From: JAIOSF01 sp047159865
GTDB lineage: Bacteria; Campylobacterota; Campylobacteria; Campylobacterales; Arcobacteraceae
Length of the DNA stretch: 64,000 bases
Assembly (NCBI RefSeq): GCF_047159865.1
Contig: NZ_AP038804.1
Coordinates: forward strand, 186,001 to 250,000
Direction: 5' to 3'
Under the pieces are notes generated by a model. That model was given only the letters and a program-made list of their open reading frames with translations, searched no databases and was not told the DNA's origin. Each line of letters opens with the position of its first letter. The first letter of the stretch is position 1. This document shows positions 8,140-16,930 of the stretch, one piece after another. The translations under genes were made by a program, and so were the position numbers.

Positions 8140-9255
8140 TTATGATAAAGTTATATATGTTATCTCACTACTAGCACCCAACCTCATAGGCGGTCCCCAA
8201 AAACCTGTACCTTTATTTACATATATTTGAGTATTTTTATTGTGTTGGTATAAACCTGCCAAGTATGGTTGCACTAGTTTTACCAATACTCTAAATGGAT
8301 AGAGTTGTCCTCCATGAGTATGTCCACTTAGAACTAAATCCACATCTTCTTTTACCTCTTCTATATATCTTGGTTGATGAGCTAATAATACAGTAGGTGA
8401 ATTGCTATTTGTGTTTTGCAATGCTTTCTCTATGTCTGGTATGTGGTGATTTGCTCTATATCCTGCTACATCATATACTCCTGCTAGATTAAAACCATTA
8501 TTTTCCTCGCCTATATACACATTTTCATTTTCAAGTGTTTTTATTCCTAAGCTATTTATAGTAGTTATGATTTCATCTATGCCATGTATATATTCATGAT
8601 TTCCAACTATAAAATAGATACCATATTTTGTTTGTAAGTTTTTTAGCTCATTTAATGCTGGTGTTGCATACTTTAAAGCAATATCAACTAAATCACCTGT
8701 GATAACAACAATATCAGGACTAAGCACATTTACCCTTTTTACAATATCTTGTATAAATTTTTGGTCAATCAGTCCTCCTATATGAACATCACTTAGCTGA
8801 ACTATTGAATAGCTTTTTTTTAAATTTTTTATTTTGATATCTATCTCTTCAAGTTCTATAAATTTTGCTTCATACATTGCTTTGCCACTAATACCAGCTG
8901 CAACTGCTATGGAAAAATAATCAAGACCTTGTTTAAAAAACTTTCTTCTTTCTTTTTTCATAGGAGCTTTACTAACAAGTAGATTTGTAATATCATAAAT
9001 AACAGCTGTACTAAATATCAAAAATACTATTCCCATAGGTAAAGACAACATTAAAAATAGCCAGTTTGGAATGTCTGGATTATATCGTGCATACATATAT
9101 CCAAGTACTCCTATAAAATTTATCAGTAAAAAAAGCTTAAAATATTTTTTATATCTTTCGTTGATATCAAGCTTATTGATAAATCTTTTTACGATATATA
9201 AGTTTAAAAGTGCAAATACACTTAAAAAAATTGTTGCAAATATTAGTAGTCTCAA
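8140..9255 (-). CDS. Membrane-anchored metallophosphoesterase (YkuE-like)
   Basis: This is a 371-residue protein. Three hydrophobic segments occupy about the first 105 residues, and a further short one lies near 112-125. The calcineurin-like domain follows with all metal motifs visible: SDVHIG (about 155), GDLVD (about 187), GNHEY (about 217), a LAHQP strand and GHTHGGQ (about 313). The order is that of YkuE-type phosphoesterases that act at the membrane, some of them on lipid-linked phosphates. The substrate here is unknown. It may be co-transcribed with the downstream tautomerase, 36 bases away. Confidence 0.9.
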   Translation of the reverse strand: MRLLIFATIFLSVFALLNLYIVKRFINKLDINERYKKYFKLFLLINFIGVLGYMYARYNPDIPNWLFLMLSLPMGIVFLIFSTAVIYDITNLLVSKAPMKKERRKFFKQGLDYFSIAVAAGISGKAMYEAKFIELEEIDIKIKNLKKSYSIVQLSDVHIGGLIDQKFIQDIVKRVNVLSPDIVVITGDLVDIALKYATPALNELKNLQTKYGIYFIVGNHEYIHGIDEIITTINSLGIKTLENENVYIGEENNGFNLAGVYDVAGYRANHHIPDIEKALQNTNSNSPTVLLAHQPRYIEEVKEDVDLVLSGHTHGGQLYPFRVLVKLVQPYLAGLYQHNKNTQIYVNKGTGFWGPPMRLGASSEITYITLS

Positions 9256-9415
9256 ATTGTATATCCTAGTATTGTTTTAGTACGCATCATATCACATTTA
9301 TAAATAATAAATCACAATGTATAACTATAATTTTAGGAGATAATAATTTTTTAAGCTATTTAGATGAACTTATAGCCTATAATCGATCTCTATCTATTTA
9401 TACAAGTGAGTAAAA

Positions 9416-10144
9416 ATGACCAATAATAAAATTCAATTAAGCAATCATATTTATTGCGATGAACTATTCAATACTATAAATATAAGCAATCCTCTTTTAC
9501 CCAACCAATATAAAGATTTTCCTTATCTTATCATAAATGATTTTTTCTCTTCTAATCTTTGTAAAGAGATAGTAGATAAGTCCAAAGAAAATGATAGAGT
9601 CAAAATAGCTAAGGTAAAAGTAAACAGTACAAAAGGTGTCATAGTTCCTAAAGTAAACCAAACTTTTAGAAAAACCAATATTCTTAAATGGAATGATGAA
9701 TTTAAAAATATATACAACAAACAATTTTTACATTTTCAACCTATGATAGAAGAGTATTTTAATACACCCATTACCTATAGTACAAAAGTACAAATGCTCC
9801 AATACAAAAAAGGGTTTTTTTATGTTAAACATGCCGATGATTCTAGTGAACTTATTGATACAAATAAAAACACCGTTGGCTTTACAGTAGTAGCTCCGAG
9901 AAGAAAACTTACTACTGTTTTATTTACAACAACTTGTGATGATCAAAGTACAAGTGAATATAGCTTTAGTGGAGGTGAACTTGTATTTAATTATCTATAT
10001 GATAAAGACAACAATCAAATCAAATTTAAACCCAAAACTGGAGATATGATAGTATTTCCTAGTAACCCTTACTTTAGTCATGAAGTACTTACTATAAAAT
10101 CAGGATATAGATTAAGTTTAGTACAATGGCATGATACTATTTGA
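9416..10144 (+). CDS. 2-oxoglutarate/Fe(II)-dependent oxygenase
   Basis: This 242-residue cytoplasmic protein has the double-stranded-helix oxygenase signature: an H-x-D pair in VKHADD near residue 138, the distal His in FSHEVL near 221, and the 2-oxoglutarate-binding Arg in SGYRLSLVQW about ten residues later. FSGGELVF and PKTGDMIVFPS are the usual intervening strands of the prolyl-4-hydroxylase-like group. The N-terminal 90 residues have no recognised domain. Neighbours give no clue to the substrate, which could be a protein side chain or a small molecule. Confidence 0.85.
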   Translation: MTNNKIQLSNHIYCDELFNTINISNPLLPNQYKDFPYLIINDFFSSNLCKEIVDKSKENDRVKIAKVKVNSTKGVIVPKVNQTFRKTNILKWNDEFKNIYNKQFLHFQPMIEEYFNTPITYSTKVQMLQYKKGFFYVKHADDSSELIDTNKNTVGFTVVAPRRKLTTVLFTTTCDDQSTSEYSFSGGELVFNYLYDKDNNQIKFKPKTGDMIVFPSNPYFSHEVLTIKSGYRLSLVQWHDTI

Positions 10145-10179
10145 TTTATAACTTAATTTAAAAAAAGGGCTCAAAAAAA

Positions 10180-10920
10180 ATGGAATCTGAATTTTTAATT
10201 CTTCTTGCTTTGATAATTTTTATAGCTTCTCTTATACATGGAAGTATTGGTTTTGGCTTTCCTATGATAGCCACTCCACTTATTGCACTCATGACAGATA
10301 TGCAAACCGCTATTATATATACACTGATTCCCACTTTACTTGTTAATATCATTAGTATTGTAAGTGAAGGTAATTTTTTTCAAGCAATTAAACGGTTCTA
10401 TTTACTAGCAATCATTGCTATGATAGGAAGTGCTATAGGGACACAAATACTTATTTATAATAATTCTGATATATTTAAACTTTTGTTAGCCATTGCCATT
10501 TTGATCTACCTAAGTATTGATTTTATAAAATATGAGATTACTTGGATATATACAAAACCCCAACTTTCCCGTTTTGTATTTGGATTTGGGGCTGGTATTT
10601 TATCTGGACTTACAAATGCTATGGCACCTGTTTTAGTTATTTATACTATAGAATCTAAGTTTACAAAATCTGAGATTATTCAAGCCTCAAATATTTGTTT
10701 CTTATTTGGTAAAATAATTCAAATCATACTTTTTAGTTTTGCTTCTATATTTACCATACAAGAGATACAAAATTCTTTTATGTTACTTATAGTTGTTGCT
10801 ATTGCATTATACCTTGGTATCAAAATAAAATCATATCTCAATGCATCACTTTATAAACAAATTATTAAAGTACTTTTATTTATGATTTCACTATTACTTA
10901 TAGTACAAACATCTCTGTAA
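10180..10920 (+). CDS. TauE/SafE family membrane permease
   Basis: This is a 246-residue integral membrane protein with about eight hydrophobic segments. The HGSIGFGFPMIATPLIALM motif near residue 20 and its second-half counterpart FGFGAGILSGLTNAMAPVL near 130 are the two family repeats of TauE/SafE (DUF81) sulfite or organosulfonate exporters. It starts 35 bases after the oxygenase gene with a weak ribosome site. The nearby sulfide dehydrogenase genes make a sulfur-compound substrate plausible, but there is a 213-base gap and no shared operon. Confidence 0.88.
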   Translation: MESEFLILLALIIFIASLIHGSIGFGFPMIATPLIALMTDMQTAIIYTLIPTLLVNIISIVSEGNFFQAIKRFYLLAIIAMIGSAIGTQILIYNNSDIFKLLLAIAILIYLSIDFIKYEITWIYTKPQLSRFVFGFGAGILSGLTNAMAPVLVIYTIESKFTKSEIIQASNICFLFGKIIQIILFSFASIFTIQEIQNSFMLLIVVAIALYLGIKIKSYLNASLYKQIIKVLLFMISLLLIVQTSL

Positions 10921-10990
10921 CTGTATGTATCATATAGAAACTTTTTAGTACTTTGATTTCTATTTCTTTTTAAAAATTTAAAATAGTCTT

Positions 10991-11002
10991 GACTTATAAG
11001 TC
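10991..11002. promoter_or_regulatory. 12-base perfect palindrome upstream of fccA
   Basis: GACTTATAAGTC is perfectly self-complementary and lies about 130 bases before the fccA start, next to a TTGACT and several TATAAT-like words. It could be an operator or part of the fccAB promoter. No regulator is encoded nearby. The remainder of the 10921-11133 gap shows only AT-rich promoter-like sequence. Confidence 0.3.
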
Positions 11003-11133
11003 TAAAATTGTACACTAAGAATTATAATTATTAATAATATATCTTTCATAATTATTATGAATATCTAGTATTTGTTTATCTTATAAATAAATGCAAAGTT
11101 TAATACTTATAACAAACACCCAAAGGAGATAGA

Positions 11134-11430
11134 ATGAAAAAAATAGCGTTAGCTTTAGTATGCTTATGTGGTATTAGTTTTGCCGCTGATTATGATCCTG
11201 TAAAAGCTGAAATGTTATCATTGTCATGTGCTTCATGTCATGGTACAGATGGTAAATCAAATGGTATTACACCTACTTTAGCAGGGATGGGAAAAACTAG
11301 TATGAACAAAATTTTACTAGATTTTAAATATGGAAGACAAACTGGAACAATGATGCAAAAGCATGTTAAAGGTTTTTCTGATGAAGAGTTAGAACAAGTT
11401 TCATATTACTTTTCTAAAGTAAAAAGATAA
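11134..11430 (+). CDS. fccA: Periplasmic monoheme cytochrome c, subunit of flavocytochrome c
   Basis: This 98-residue protein has a Sec signal peptide (MKKIALALVCLCGISFAA) and one heme site, CASCHGTDG, near residue 28. A methionine in TGTMMQKHVKGF near residue 75 is the likely sixth heme ligand. Its size and single heme fit the small cytochrome of flavocytochrome c sulfide dehydrogenase, which takes electrons from the FAD subunit encoded 12 bases downstream. An AAGGAGAT ribosome site precedes it, suggesting strong translation. It acts in the periplasm and would pass sulfide-derived electrons to the respiratory chain. Confidence 0.88.
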   Translation: MKKIALALVCLCGISFAADYDPVKAEMLSLSCASCHGTDGKSNGITPTLAGMGKTSMNKILLDFKYGRQTGTMMQKHVKGFSDEELEQVSYYFSKVKR

Positions 11431-11442
11431 GGGGATATTATT

Positions 11443-12726
11443 ATGTTAAATAGAAGAAATTTTAATAAATTAGTGGTAAGCTCTTTTGCACTTTCAATGG
11501 CAGCTTGTAGTAGTCTTACAAATATGTCAGGAACATTACCAAAAAATAAAAAAAGAGTTGTTATTGTTGGTGGTGGTTTTGGTGGAGCTACAGCTGCTAA
11601 ATACCTAAAAAAGTTTAGCCCTGATACTGAAGTTGTATTAATAGAGCAAAATGAAGAGTACTACACTTGTCCATTTGGAAACACTGTAATTGCAGGTATA
11701 AATGATATAGACTATATCAGACATGACTACAAAACTTTAGAAAGTAAATACAACATAAAAGTACTACATGAAAAAGTAAAAAAAGTTGATGGAAGTATAA
11801 ATAGTGTTATTTTAGAAAATGGTGAAGTTATTGCATATCATAAAGCTATTGTATCTCCAGGGATAGATTTCAAGTATGACAAAGGGTATGTAGAAGGTTC
11901 AGAACTACACTCACCTCATGCATATAAAGCAGGAGCTCAAACTTCACTTTTAAGAAAACAACTTGAAGATATGAAAGATGGTGGTACTTATGTAATGGTT
12001 GCTCCTGAAAATCCTTTTAGATGTCCTCCTGGACCTTATGAAAGAGTTTCTTTAGTTGCACATTATTTAAAAAATAATAAACCAAAATCAAAAATTGTTA
12101 TATTAGACCAAAAAAATAAATTTTCTAAACAAGGATTATTTACAGAGGGTTGGGAAAACCTCTATGAAGATATGATTGAGTGGAGAAGTGCTGAATTTGG
12201 TGGTAAAGTAACTAAAGTAGATCCTAAAAATAGAATACTTACTACAGAAGAAGGTGATGTAAAAGCAGATGTACTAAACTATATCCCAAATCAAAAAGCC
12301 GGAAAATTAGCATTTGATTCTGGACTTACAAAAGGTGACTGGTGTCCTATCAATACAAAAACATTTGAGTCAAGACTAGTGAAAGATGTTCATGTTATAG
12401 GTGATGCAGCAATTGCAACAAAAATGCCAAAATCTGGTTTTTCTGCAAACTCACAAGCAAAAGTAGCAGCGATGCAAGTAGCTAGATTATTAGCAAAAAT
12501 GCCTATAATCAACCCTCCAAAACTAGCAAATACTTGTTATAGTTTACTTTCACCTAGTTACGGTATTACTGTAGCTGCTGTTTATGAAGCACATGAAGAT
12601 AAAATCGTGAAAATTGAAGGTTCTGGTGGGCTTAGTCCTATGGGAGCTGATGAAGGTTATAGAATGCAAGAAGCAGAATACGCTGTGGGATGGTATCAAA
12701 ACCAAATGGCTGATATTTTTAAATAA
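11443..12726 (+). CDS. fccB: Flavocytochrome c sulfide dehydrogenase, FAD subunit (or SoxF)
   Basis: This 427-residue flavoprotein begins with a twin-arginine signal (RRNFNKL, residues 4-10) and a lipobox-like MAAC ending at Cys22, so it may be a Tat-exported lipoprotein. The FAD-binding VVIVGGGFGGATAAKYL follows at about 39-55. Cysteines in YYTCPFG (Cys76), FRCPPGPYERVS (about 188) and ANTCYSL (about 365) match conserved family positions, including the redox pair. The enzyme oxidises sulfide to sulfur or polysulfide and reduces the cytochrome encoded just upstream. SoxF is close in sequence, but no sox genes are in this window. Confidence 0.9.
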   Translation: MLNRRNFNKLVVSSFALSMAACSSLTNMSGTLPKNKKRVVIVGGGFGGATAAKYLKKFSPDTEVVLIEQNEEYYTCPFGNTVIAGINDIDYIRHDYKTLESKYNIKVLHEKVKKVDGSINSVILENGEVIAYHKAIVSPGIDFKYDKGYVEGSELHSPHAYKAGAQTSLLRKQLEDMKDGGTYVMVAPENPFRCPPGPYERVSLVAHYLKNNKPKSKIVILDQKNKFSKQGLFTEGWENLYEDMIEWRSAEFGGKVTKVDPKNRILTTEEGDVKADVLNYIPNQKAGKLAFDSGLTKGDWCPINTKTFESRLVKDVHVIGDAAIATKMPKSGFSANSQAKVAAMQVARLLAKMPIINPPKLANTCYSLLSPSYGITVAAVYEAHEDKIVKIEGSGGLSPMGADEGYRMQEAEYAVGWYQNQMADIFK

Positions 12727-12735
12727 TCAGTCATA

Positions 12736-12774
12736 GTGTAAAATAATTACTTTGTAAAAGTAGTTATTTTACAC
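12736..12774. terminator. Bidirectional hairpin between fccB and ppx
   Basis: Arms at 12736-12752 and 12758-12774 form a 17-base stem with a single G-T wobble and a 5-base loop. The stem contains T- and A-rich stretches on both flanks and includes the stop codon of the minus-strand ppx gene (12764-12766). The genes converge, so it probably ends both transcripts. Confidence 0.75.
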
Positions 12775-13672
12775 ACCTTACTCTACACGCATTTAATGCA
12801 ACACCTTCTCTTAATCCATCATCAAATACTATTGATATATCTTTTTGAAGCATTTTAAAAAAAAGTGCATATATTAGCATACCTGTGTTGATAAAATCTT
12901 CTCTACCTGTACCAACTTGTCTTATAAGTTCATCTTTTTCCATACTATTGAGTTTGTTTTGTATTTGTGTTATTTCAGTTACAGTAAGTGTTGTACCATT
13001 TACTATGTTTTTATCATATTGTGAGTTATTCAGACCATGTTTGAGTGCTGCTATTATTGTAGGAGTTCCTGCTGTACTTACAAAGATTGCATCTGATACA
13101 TCCATATTACAATTTTTCAAAAAAGATTCTACTTCTTTTTCTAAAAGTTTTAAATCATTTTGTTGGTTTGTTGTTTGAGTCAATGTTACTATTCCGAAAG
13201 GGAAACTTTTTATATGACTTTTTTGATCTTGATAAATAATAAGTTCAGTAGAACCTCCACCTATATCTAATAAAACAAAATCGTCATCATTTAACTTTTC
13301 TCGTTTAAGTGCATTTTGCATAGAAAGAAGAGTAAGTTCACCCTCTTTTTTACCATCAATTATTTCAAAACTTACACCTGTTTCTTTTTGTATAGTTTCT
13401 AATATTTTTGTTGCATTATTAGCTGATCGTAACGCTTGTGTTGTTACGGCTATTGCTTTGGTTGGATCATAGTTTACGATTTCTATACTTTGTTTTATAG
13501 CAACAATAACTCTGTTGAGTGCTTCTTGTGATATTTCACCTGTTTTTGAAAGTCCATCTGCTGTTCCTACTGTGATATCAAACTCACAAAGTGATTTGTT
13601 ATTTTTACAATCAAACTTTAAAACTCTAAATGAGTTTGAACCTAAATCTATCGTAGTAACAATATTCTGCAT
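12764..13672 (-). CDS. Ppx/GppA family phosphatase
   Basis: This 302-residue protein is of the ASKHA-fold Ppx/GppA family. DLGSNSFRVLKFD near residue 10 is the first phosphate-binding motif; LLDIGGGSTELI near 140 is the second, followed by SFPFGIVTLT and STAGTP. It covers the core two domains only, without the C-terminal HD domain of long exopolyphosphatases. Substrates in the family are polyphosphate or pppGpp. Its ATG directly abuts the TAA of hxlR, so the two genes form one transcript. Confidence 0.9.
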   Translation of the reverse strand: MQNIVTTIDLGSNSFRVLKFDCKNNKSLCEFDITVGTADGLSKTGEISQEALNRVIVAIKQSIEIVNYDPTKAIAVTTQALRSANNATKILETIQKETGVSFEIIDGKKEGELTLLSMQNALKREKLNDDDFVLLDIGGGSTELIIYQDQKSHIKSFPFGIVTLTQTTNQQNDLKLLEKEVESFLKNCNMDVSDAIFVSTAGTPTIIAALKHGLNNSQYDKNIVNGTTLTVTEITQIQNKLNSMEKDELIRQVGTGREDFINTGMLIYALFFKMLQKDISIVFDDGLREGVALNACRVRCVK

Positions 13673-14047
13673 TTAGTTTCCTATCACTTTATTTTTACAA
13701 GCAGTATCTTCAACTATAGTCCCACAAGATTTCGCATAAAATATTCCCCAAGCATGCATAGCATTTAAAACATCTCTGAGTTCTTCACCTATAGAAGTTA
13801 AAGAATAAACAACTTTCGGTGGAACTTCTGCAAATACTTCTCTTTTGATCAGTTGTTTTTGTTCTAACTCTTTGAGTTTTACAGTGAGTGTTTTTTGTGT
13901 AATCTCATACACCTCCTCATGTAACTCTTTATATCTTTTATCCCCATCTAACAAATGCCAAACTATTGCTAGTTTCCATTTATCATTAAAAATATCATTT
14001 GTTACTGCAACAGGACAAACAAACTCTTTTTCATTTACTATATACAT
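13673..14047 (-). CDS. HxlR-family redox-type transcriptional regulator
   Basis: This is a 124-residue winged-helix protein. FVCPVAVTND (Cys11), then KWKLAIVWHLLDG, RYKELHE, ITQKTLTVKLKELE and VPPKVVYSLT are the HxlR (DUF24) hallmarks. Relatives such as YodB and QorR use this N-terminal Cys to sense quinones and diamide and release DNA. It is divergent from a nitroreductase/quinone reductase/aldehyde reductase operon, the classic target set, so it is probably that operon's redox-sensing repressor. Three further cysteines near the C-terminus (about 109-117) may add redox or metal chemistry. Promoter control of its own gene is likely through the shared gap. Confidence 0.9.
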   Translation of the reverse strand: MYIVNEKEFVCPVAVTNDIFNDKWKLAIVWHLLDGDKRYKELHEEVYEITQKTLTVKLKELEQKQLIKREVFAEVPPKVVYSLTSIGEELRDVLNAMHAWGIFYAKSCGTIVEDTACKNKVIGN

Positions 14048-14083
14048 ATTTACCTCTTATTTTGACATTGTACACTATTTATT

Positions 14084-14162
14084 CTTTAGGATATTTTACT
14101 TCATTACATTCCTAAAGTATCGTAAGGATATTTTAAGTTCTCTATTGCTAGAATTCTTAAAA
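14084..14162. promoter_or_regulatory. Divergent control region of hxlR and the detoxification operon, two inverted repeats
   Basis: CTTTAGGA at 14084-14091 is repeated inversely as TCCTAAAG at 14110-14117. TTTTAAG at 14131-14137 is repeated inversely as CTTAAAA at 14156-14162. A TAGAAT -10-like element for the rightward operon lies between the second pair. These are the best operator candidates for the HxlR protein; which pair it binds cannot be told from sequence alone. Confidence 0.5.
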
Positions 14163-14183
14163 TAAAATATTAGGAACTCAACA

Positions 14184-14813
14184 ATGGAAAATAATTTTAC
14201 AAAAGCAATGGACTTTAGACACGCGTGCAAAATATTTGATGACACAAAAAAAATATCTGATACTGATATGAAGTTTATACTTGAAGCAGGAAGAAAATCT
14301 CCTTCATCTTTTGGGATGGAAGCATGGAAATTTTTAGTTATTACAAATGAAGAACTAAAAGCAAAACTTCGACCTGCTTGTTGGGATCAAGTTCAACTTA
14401 CATCTTGTTCACATTTAGTGATTCTTCTGACAAATATAAATAGTGTAAAACCAGAAAGTGGATTACCTGAAAAAAGATTCAAAAGAAGAGAAATGCCTCA
14501 AGAAAAATTAGATTTTTATCTAAATCTTTATGCAACACATTTAACAAAAGAATTAAGTAGTGATGAAAATGTTCACCACTGGACATCGAAACAAGCATAT
14601 ATAGCAGCAGGAAACATGATGACTGCTGCTGCATATATTGGTATTGATTCTTGTCCTATTGAAGGGTTTGAAAAAGAAAAAGTAGAGGAGATTTTAGGAC
14701 TTGACACTACTCAAAATCAACTTGCTATGGTACTTCCTTTTGGATATAGAATCAATGAACAAAGTACACAACAAAGACTTCCTTTTGATGAAGTTGTTGA
14801 GTTTATCAAATAA
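14184..14813 (+). CDS. NAD(P)H-dependent nitroreductase family protein
   Basis: This 209-residue FMN-dependent nitroreductase shows DFRHACKIFDD near residue 10, GRKSPSSFGMEAWKFLVI near 38-55 (FMN-binding loop), the AAGNMMTAAAYIGIDSCPIEGF helix near 140 and the C-terminal LPFGYR. This is the NfnB/NfsB-like layout. It would reduce nitroaromatics, quinones or similar electrophiles in the cytoplasm. It is first in the HxlR-linked operon, 10 bases before the quinone reductase gene. Confidence 0.9.
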   Translation: MENNFTKAMDFRHACKIFDDTKKISDTDMKFILEAGRKSPSSFGMEAWKFLVITNEELKAKLRPACWDQVQLTSCSHLVILLTNINSVKPESGLPEKRFKRREMPQEKLDFYLNLYATHLTKELSSDENVHHWTSKQAYIAAGNMMTAAAYIGIDSCPIEGFEKEKVEEILGLDTTQNQLAMVLPFGYRINEQSTQQRLPFDEVVEFIK

Positions 14814-14823
14814 CGGGTAAGAG

Positions 14824-15417
14824 ATGAAAAATATACTTATCATCAATGGGCATCAAAAATATGAAGGTTTCGCAGATGGAAACTTAACAAAAGATTACAT
14901 AAACAAAGCTACAGATTTTTTTACTAAAAATAGCTTTAATGTAAAGCATACTAATGTAGAAGAAACATATACAGTAGACGAAGAGATAGAAAAACTACTC
15001 TGGGCAGATATCATTTTATTTCAATTTCCAGTTTACTGGATGAGTCTTCCTTGGATGGCAAAAAAATATATTGATGATGTATTTACACCAAGTCAAGGGC
15101 AACTCTATGTGAACGATGGAAGAAGTAGAGATGATACAAGTAAAAAATATGGAAGTGGTGGTCTTATGACTGGTACACAATATATGTTATCAATTACATA
15201 TAATTGCCCTGCTTCTGAGTTTAGTAATAAAGATGGTTTTTTTGAAGGACTTTCATTAGATGAAGCTAATTTTGCAGTTCACAAGATATTCCAATTCTGT
15301 GGTGCTGAGCCTGCTGAAACTTATGTCGTACATGATGTTTATAAAGGTGACTTAAATCTTGAAAATGAATTATCAATATTTGAGAATACTTTAAAACAAA
15401 ATTTTATAAAAAATTAA
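14824..15417 (+). CDS. mdaB: NAD(P)H:quinone oxidoreductase (MdaB-like flavodoxin fold)
   Basis: This is a 197-residue flavodoxin-fold protein. ILIINGHQKYEG at the N-terminus binds the FMN/FAD phosphate, and FQFPVYWMSLPWMAKKYID near residue 65-83 is the MdaB/NQO1 signature. MdaB makes two-electron reductions of quinones to quinols, avoiding semiquinone radicals. The gene is the second of the operon, with an AACGGGTAAGAG ribosome region. The pairing with an ABM-domain gene (next) mirrors the mdaB-ygiN pair of E. coli. Confidence 0.9.
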   Translation: MKNILIINGHQKYEGFADGNLTKDYINKATDFFTKNSFNVKHTNVEETYTVDEEIEKLLWADIILFQFPVYWMSLPWMAKKYIDDVFTPSQGQLYVNDGRSRDDTSKKYGSGGLMTGTQYMLSITYNCPASEFSNKDGFFEGLSLDEANFAVHKIFQFCGAEPAETYVVHDVYKGDLNLENELSIFENTLKQNFIKN

Positions 15418-15429
15418 AAGGAACTAACA

Positions 15430-15726
15430 TTGGCACAAATCATTATAGTAGCAAAAATCAAAATTAAAGAAGAGTTTACAAGTGAGATTTATCCTCTACT
15501 TGTAGATTTACATAAAAAAACGCATCTTCACGATGAAGGGTGTATCCAATACGATTTACATAAAGACCTGGAAGACAACAATAGTTTTACTTTTGTTGAA
15601 ACTTGGGAAAATGAAAAGTGTTTAGAAAATCATATGAAAAAAGAACATTTTTTAGCATTTGTAAAAAAAACAGAAGATAAACTTGAAGCATTAGATATAA
15701 GTAAATTAGAAAAAGAGGAGTTATAG
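15430..15726 (+). CDS. Antibiotic-biosynthesis-monooxygenase (ABM) domain protein, YgiN-like
   Basis: This is a 98-residue dimeric ferredoxin-like-fold protein of the ABM group: an IIIVAKIKIKEEF strand, EGCIQYDLHKD, FTFVETWENEKCLENHM and the HFLAFVKK helix. YgiN, the nearest model, acts with MdaB on quinols. It starts with TTG after an AAAAGGAAC ribosome site, and its stop is followed at once by the ATG of the alcohol dehydrogenase gene. Confidence 0.85.
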   Translation: MAQIIIVAKIKIKEEFTSEIYPLLVDLHKKTHLHDEGCIQYDLHKDLEDNNSFTFVETWENEKCLENHMKKEHFLAFVKKTEDKLEALDISKLEKEEL

Positions 15727-16860
15727 ATGGAGTTTTCATATAAAAATCCAACTCAAATCGAATTTGGTCAAGGCAAAATAGCAGAACTTTCAACTTTTAT
15801 ATCAAAAGAACATAAAGTACTTGTAGTATATGGTGGTGGAAGTATCAAAAAAAATGGCGTGTATGATCAAGTAAAAGATGCCCTAAAAGAACATAGTTGG
15901 TGTGAATTTGGAGGGGTTGAAGCCAATCCTACAAAAGAAACTCTAGATAAAGCTGTAGCATTTGGTCAAGAAAATGATGTTACTTATGTACTAGCTGTAG
16001 GTGGAGGAAGTGTTGTTGATGGTTCAAAATACATCATAAACTCTTTTTTTCATGATGGTGATGGTTGGGATCTTTTAGATGGTTCATCTACACCTACAAA
16101 AGCTTTACCATTGGGAGTTGTTTTAACTTTAGCAGCTACTGGTAGTGAGTCAAATACTGGGGCTGTTATCACAAAAAAAGAGACAAAAGAGAAAAGATTT
16201 TTTCATTCCCCTTTTTCATATCCACAGTTTGCAGTACTAGACCCTGATGTTCTTAAAAGTTTAGATGATAGACAATTAGCAAATGGTGTAATTGATGCAT
16301 TTGTACATACTTGTGAACAATACCTCACAAGTAATCATGGCTTAAAAGCCCAAGATTATTATGCAGAAGGACTTTTAAGAGGTCTGTCTGCACTTGCAAG
16401 TACTTTTGATAAACGAGATGACAAATGGTACGCAAATCTTTTTTGGATGGCAAACCAAGCACTAAATGGACTTATTGGTTCAGGAGTACCACAAGATTGG
16501 GGTACACATTTTATAGGACACGAACTAAGTGGATTATATGGTATGGATCATGCAAGAACTTTAGCTGTTATTCAACCTCATCTTTTAAGAGAACTAATAG
16601 ATGAAAAAGAAGATAAACTTCTGCAAATGGGAAAAAATGTATTTCATACAGAAACTAAAAATCCAGAAGATATCATCGTAAAAATAGAAAATATGTACAA
16701 ATCTTTAAATGTAGATTTAAAACTTTCATCATATACAGATGATAAAGATTTAAAGAAAAATGTAACTACACTTTTAGAAAAACACGGTTTTACTAAATTT
16801 GGGGATAGAGAAACTATTACTTTAGATGTGGTAGAAAAGATACTAGATAGAGCACTTTAA
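15727..16860 (+). CDS. Iron-containing alcohol/aldehyde dehydrogenase (YqhD-like)
   Basis: This 377-residue enzyme has the YqhD layout: an N-terminal Rossmann-like part with VVYGGGSIKKNGVYD, the NADPH loop AVGGGSVVDGSKYI near residue 98, then metal ligands in NGVIDAFVHTCEQYL near 197, and the two His in THFIGHELSGLYGMDHARTL near 255-270. YqhD reduces reactive aldehydes (such as glyoxal and lipid-peroxidation products) to alcohols. It ends the HxlR-linked operon and fits electrophile detoxification. Confidence 0.92.
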   Translation: MEFSYKNPTQIEFGQGKIAELSTFISKEHKVLVVYGGGSIKKNGVYDQVKDALKEHSWCEFGGVEANPTKETLDKAVAFGQENDVTYVLAVGGGSVVDGSKYIINSFFHDGDGWDLLDGSSTPTKALPLGVVLTLAATGSESNTGAVITKKETKEKRFFHSPFSYPQFAVLDPDVLKSLDDRQLANGVIDAFVHTCEQYLTSNHGLKAQDYYAEGLLRGLSALASTFDKRDDKWYANLFWMANQALNGLIGSGVPQDWGTHFIGHELSGLYGMDHARTLAVIQPHLLRELIDEKEDKLLQMGKNVFHTETKNPEDIIVKIENMYKSLNVDLKLSSYTDDKDLKKNVTTLLEKHGFTKFGDRETITLDVVEKILDRAL

Positions 16861-16874
16861 AAATAAACTTCTTT

Positions 16875-16912
16875 AGAATCAAATATTCTTTACTAATATA
16901 ATATTTGATTCT
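16875..16912. repeat. 13-base perfect inverted repeat after the detoxification operon
   Basis: AGAATCAAATATT at 16875-16887 and its exact inverse at 16900-16912 enclose 12 bases. The stem lies 15 bases after the alcohol dehydrogenase stop. There is no clean U-run, so it may stabilise a 3' end, act as a weak terminator, or be an operator for the VOC gene that starts at 16931. Confidence 0.55.
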
Positions 16913-16930
16913 ACTACCTAGGAATATATC

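Noticed and set aside
9256..9415. A short gene in the gap before the 2OG oxygenase (AGGAG followed by AT-rich sequence)
   Set aside because: The frames after the AGGAG stop within a few codons; the gap most likely holds only divergent promoters.
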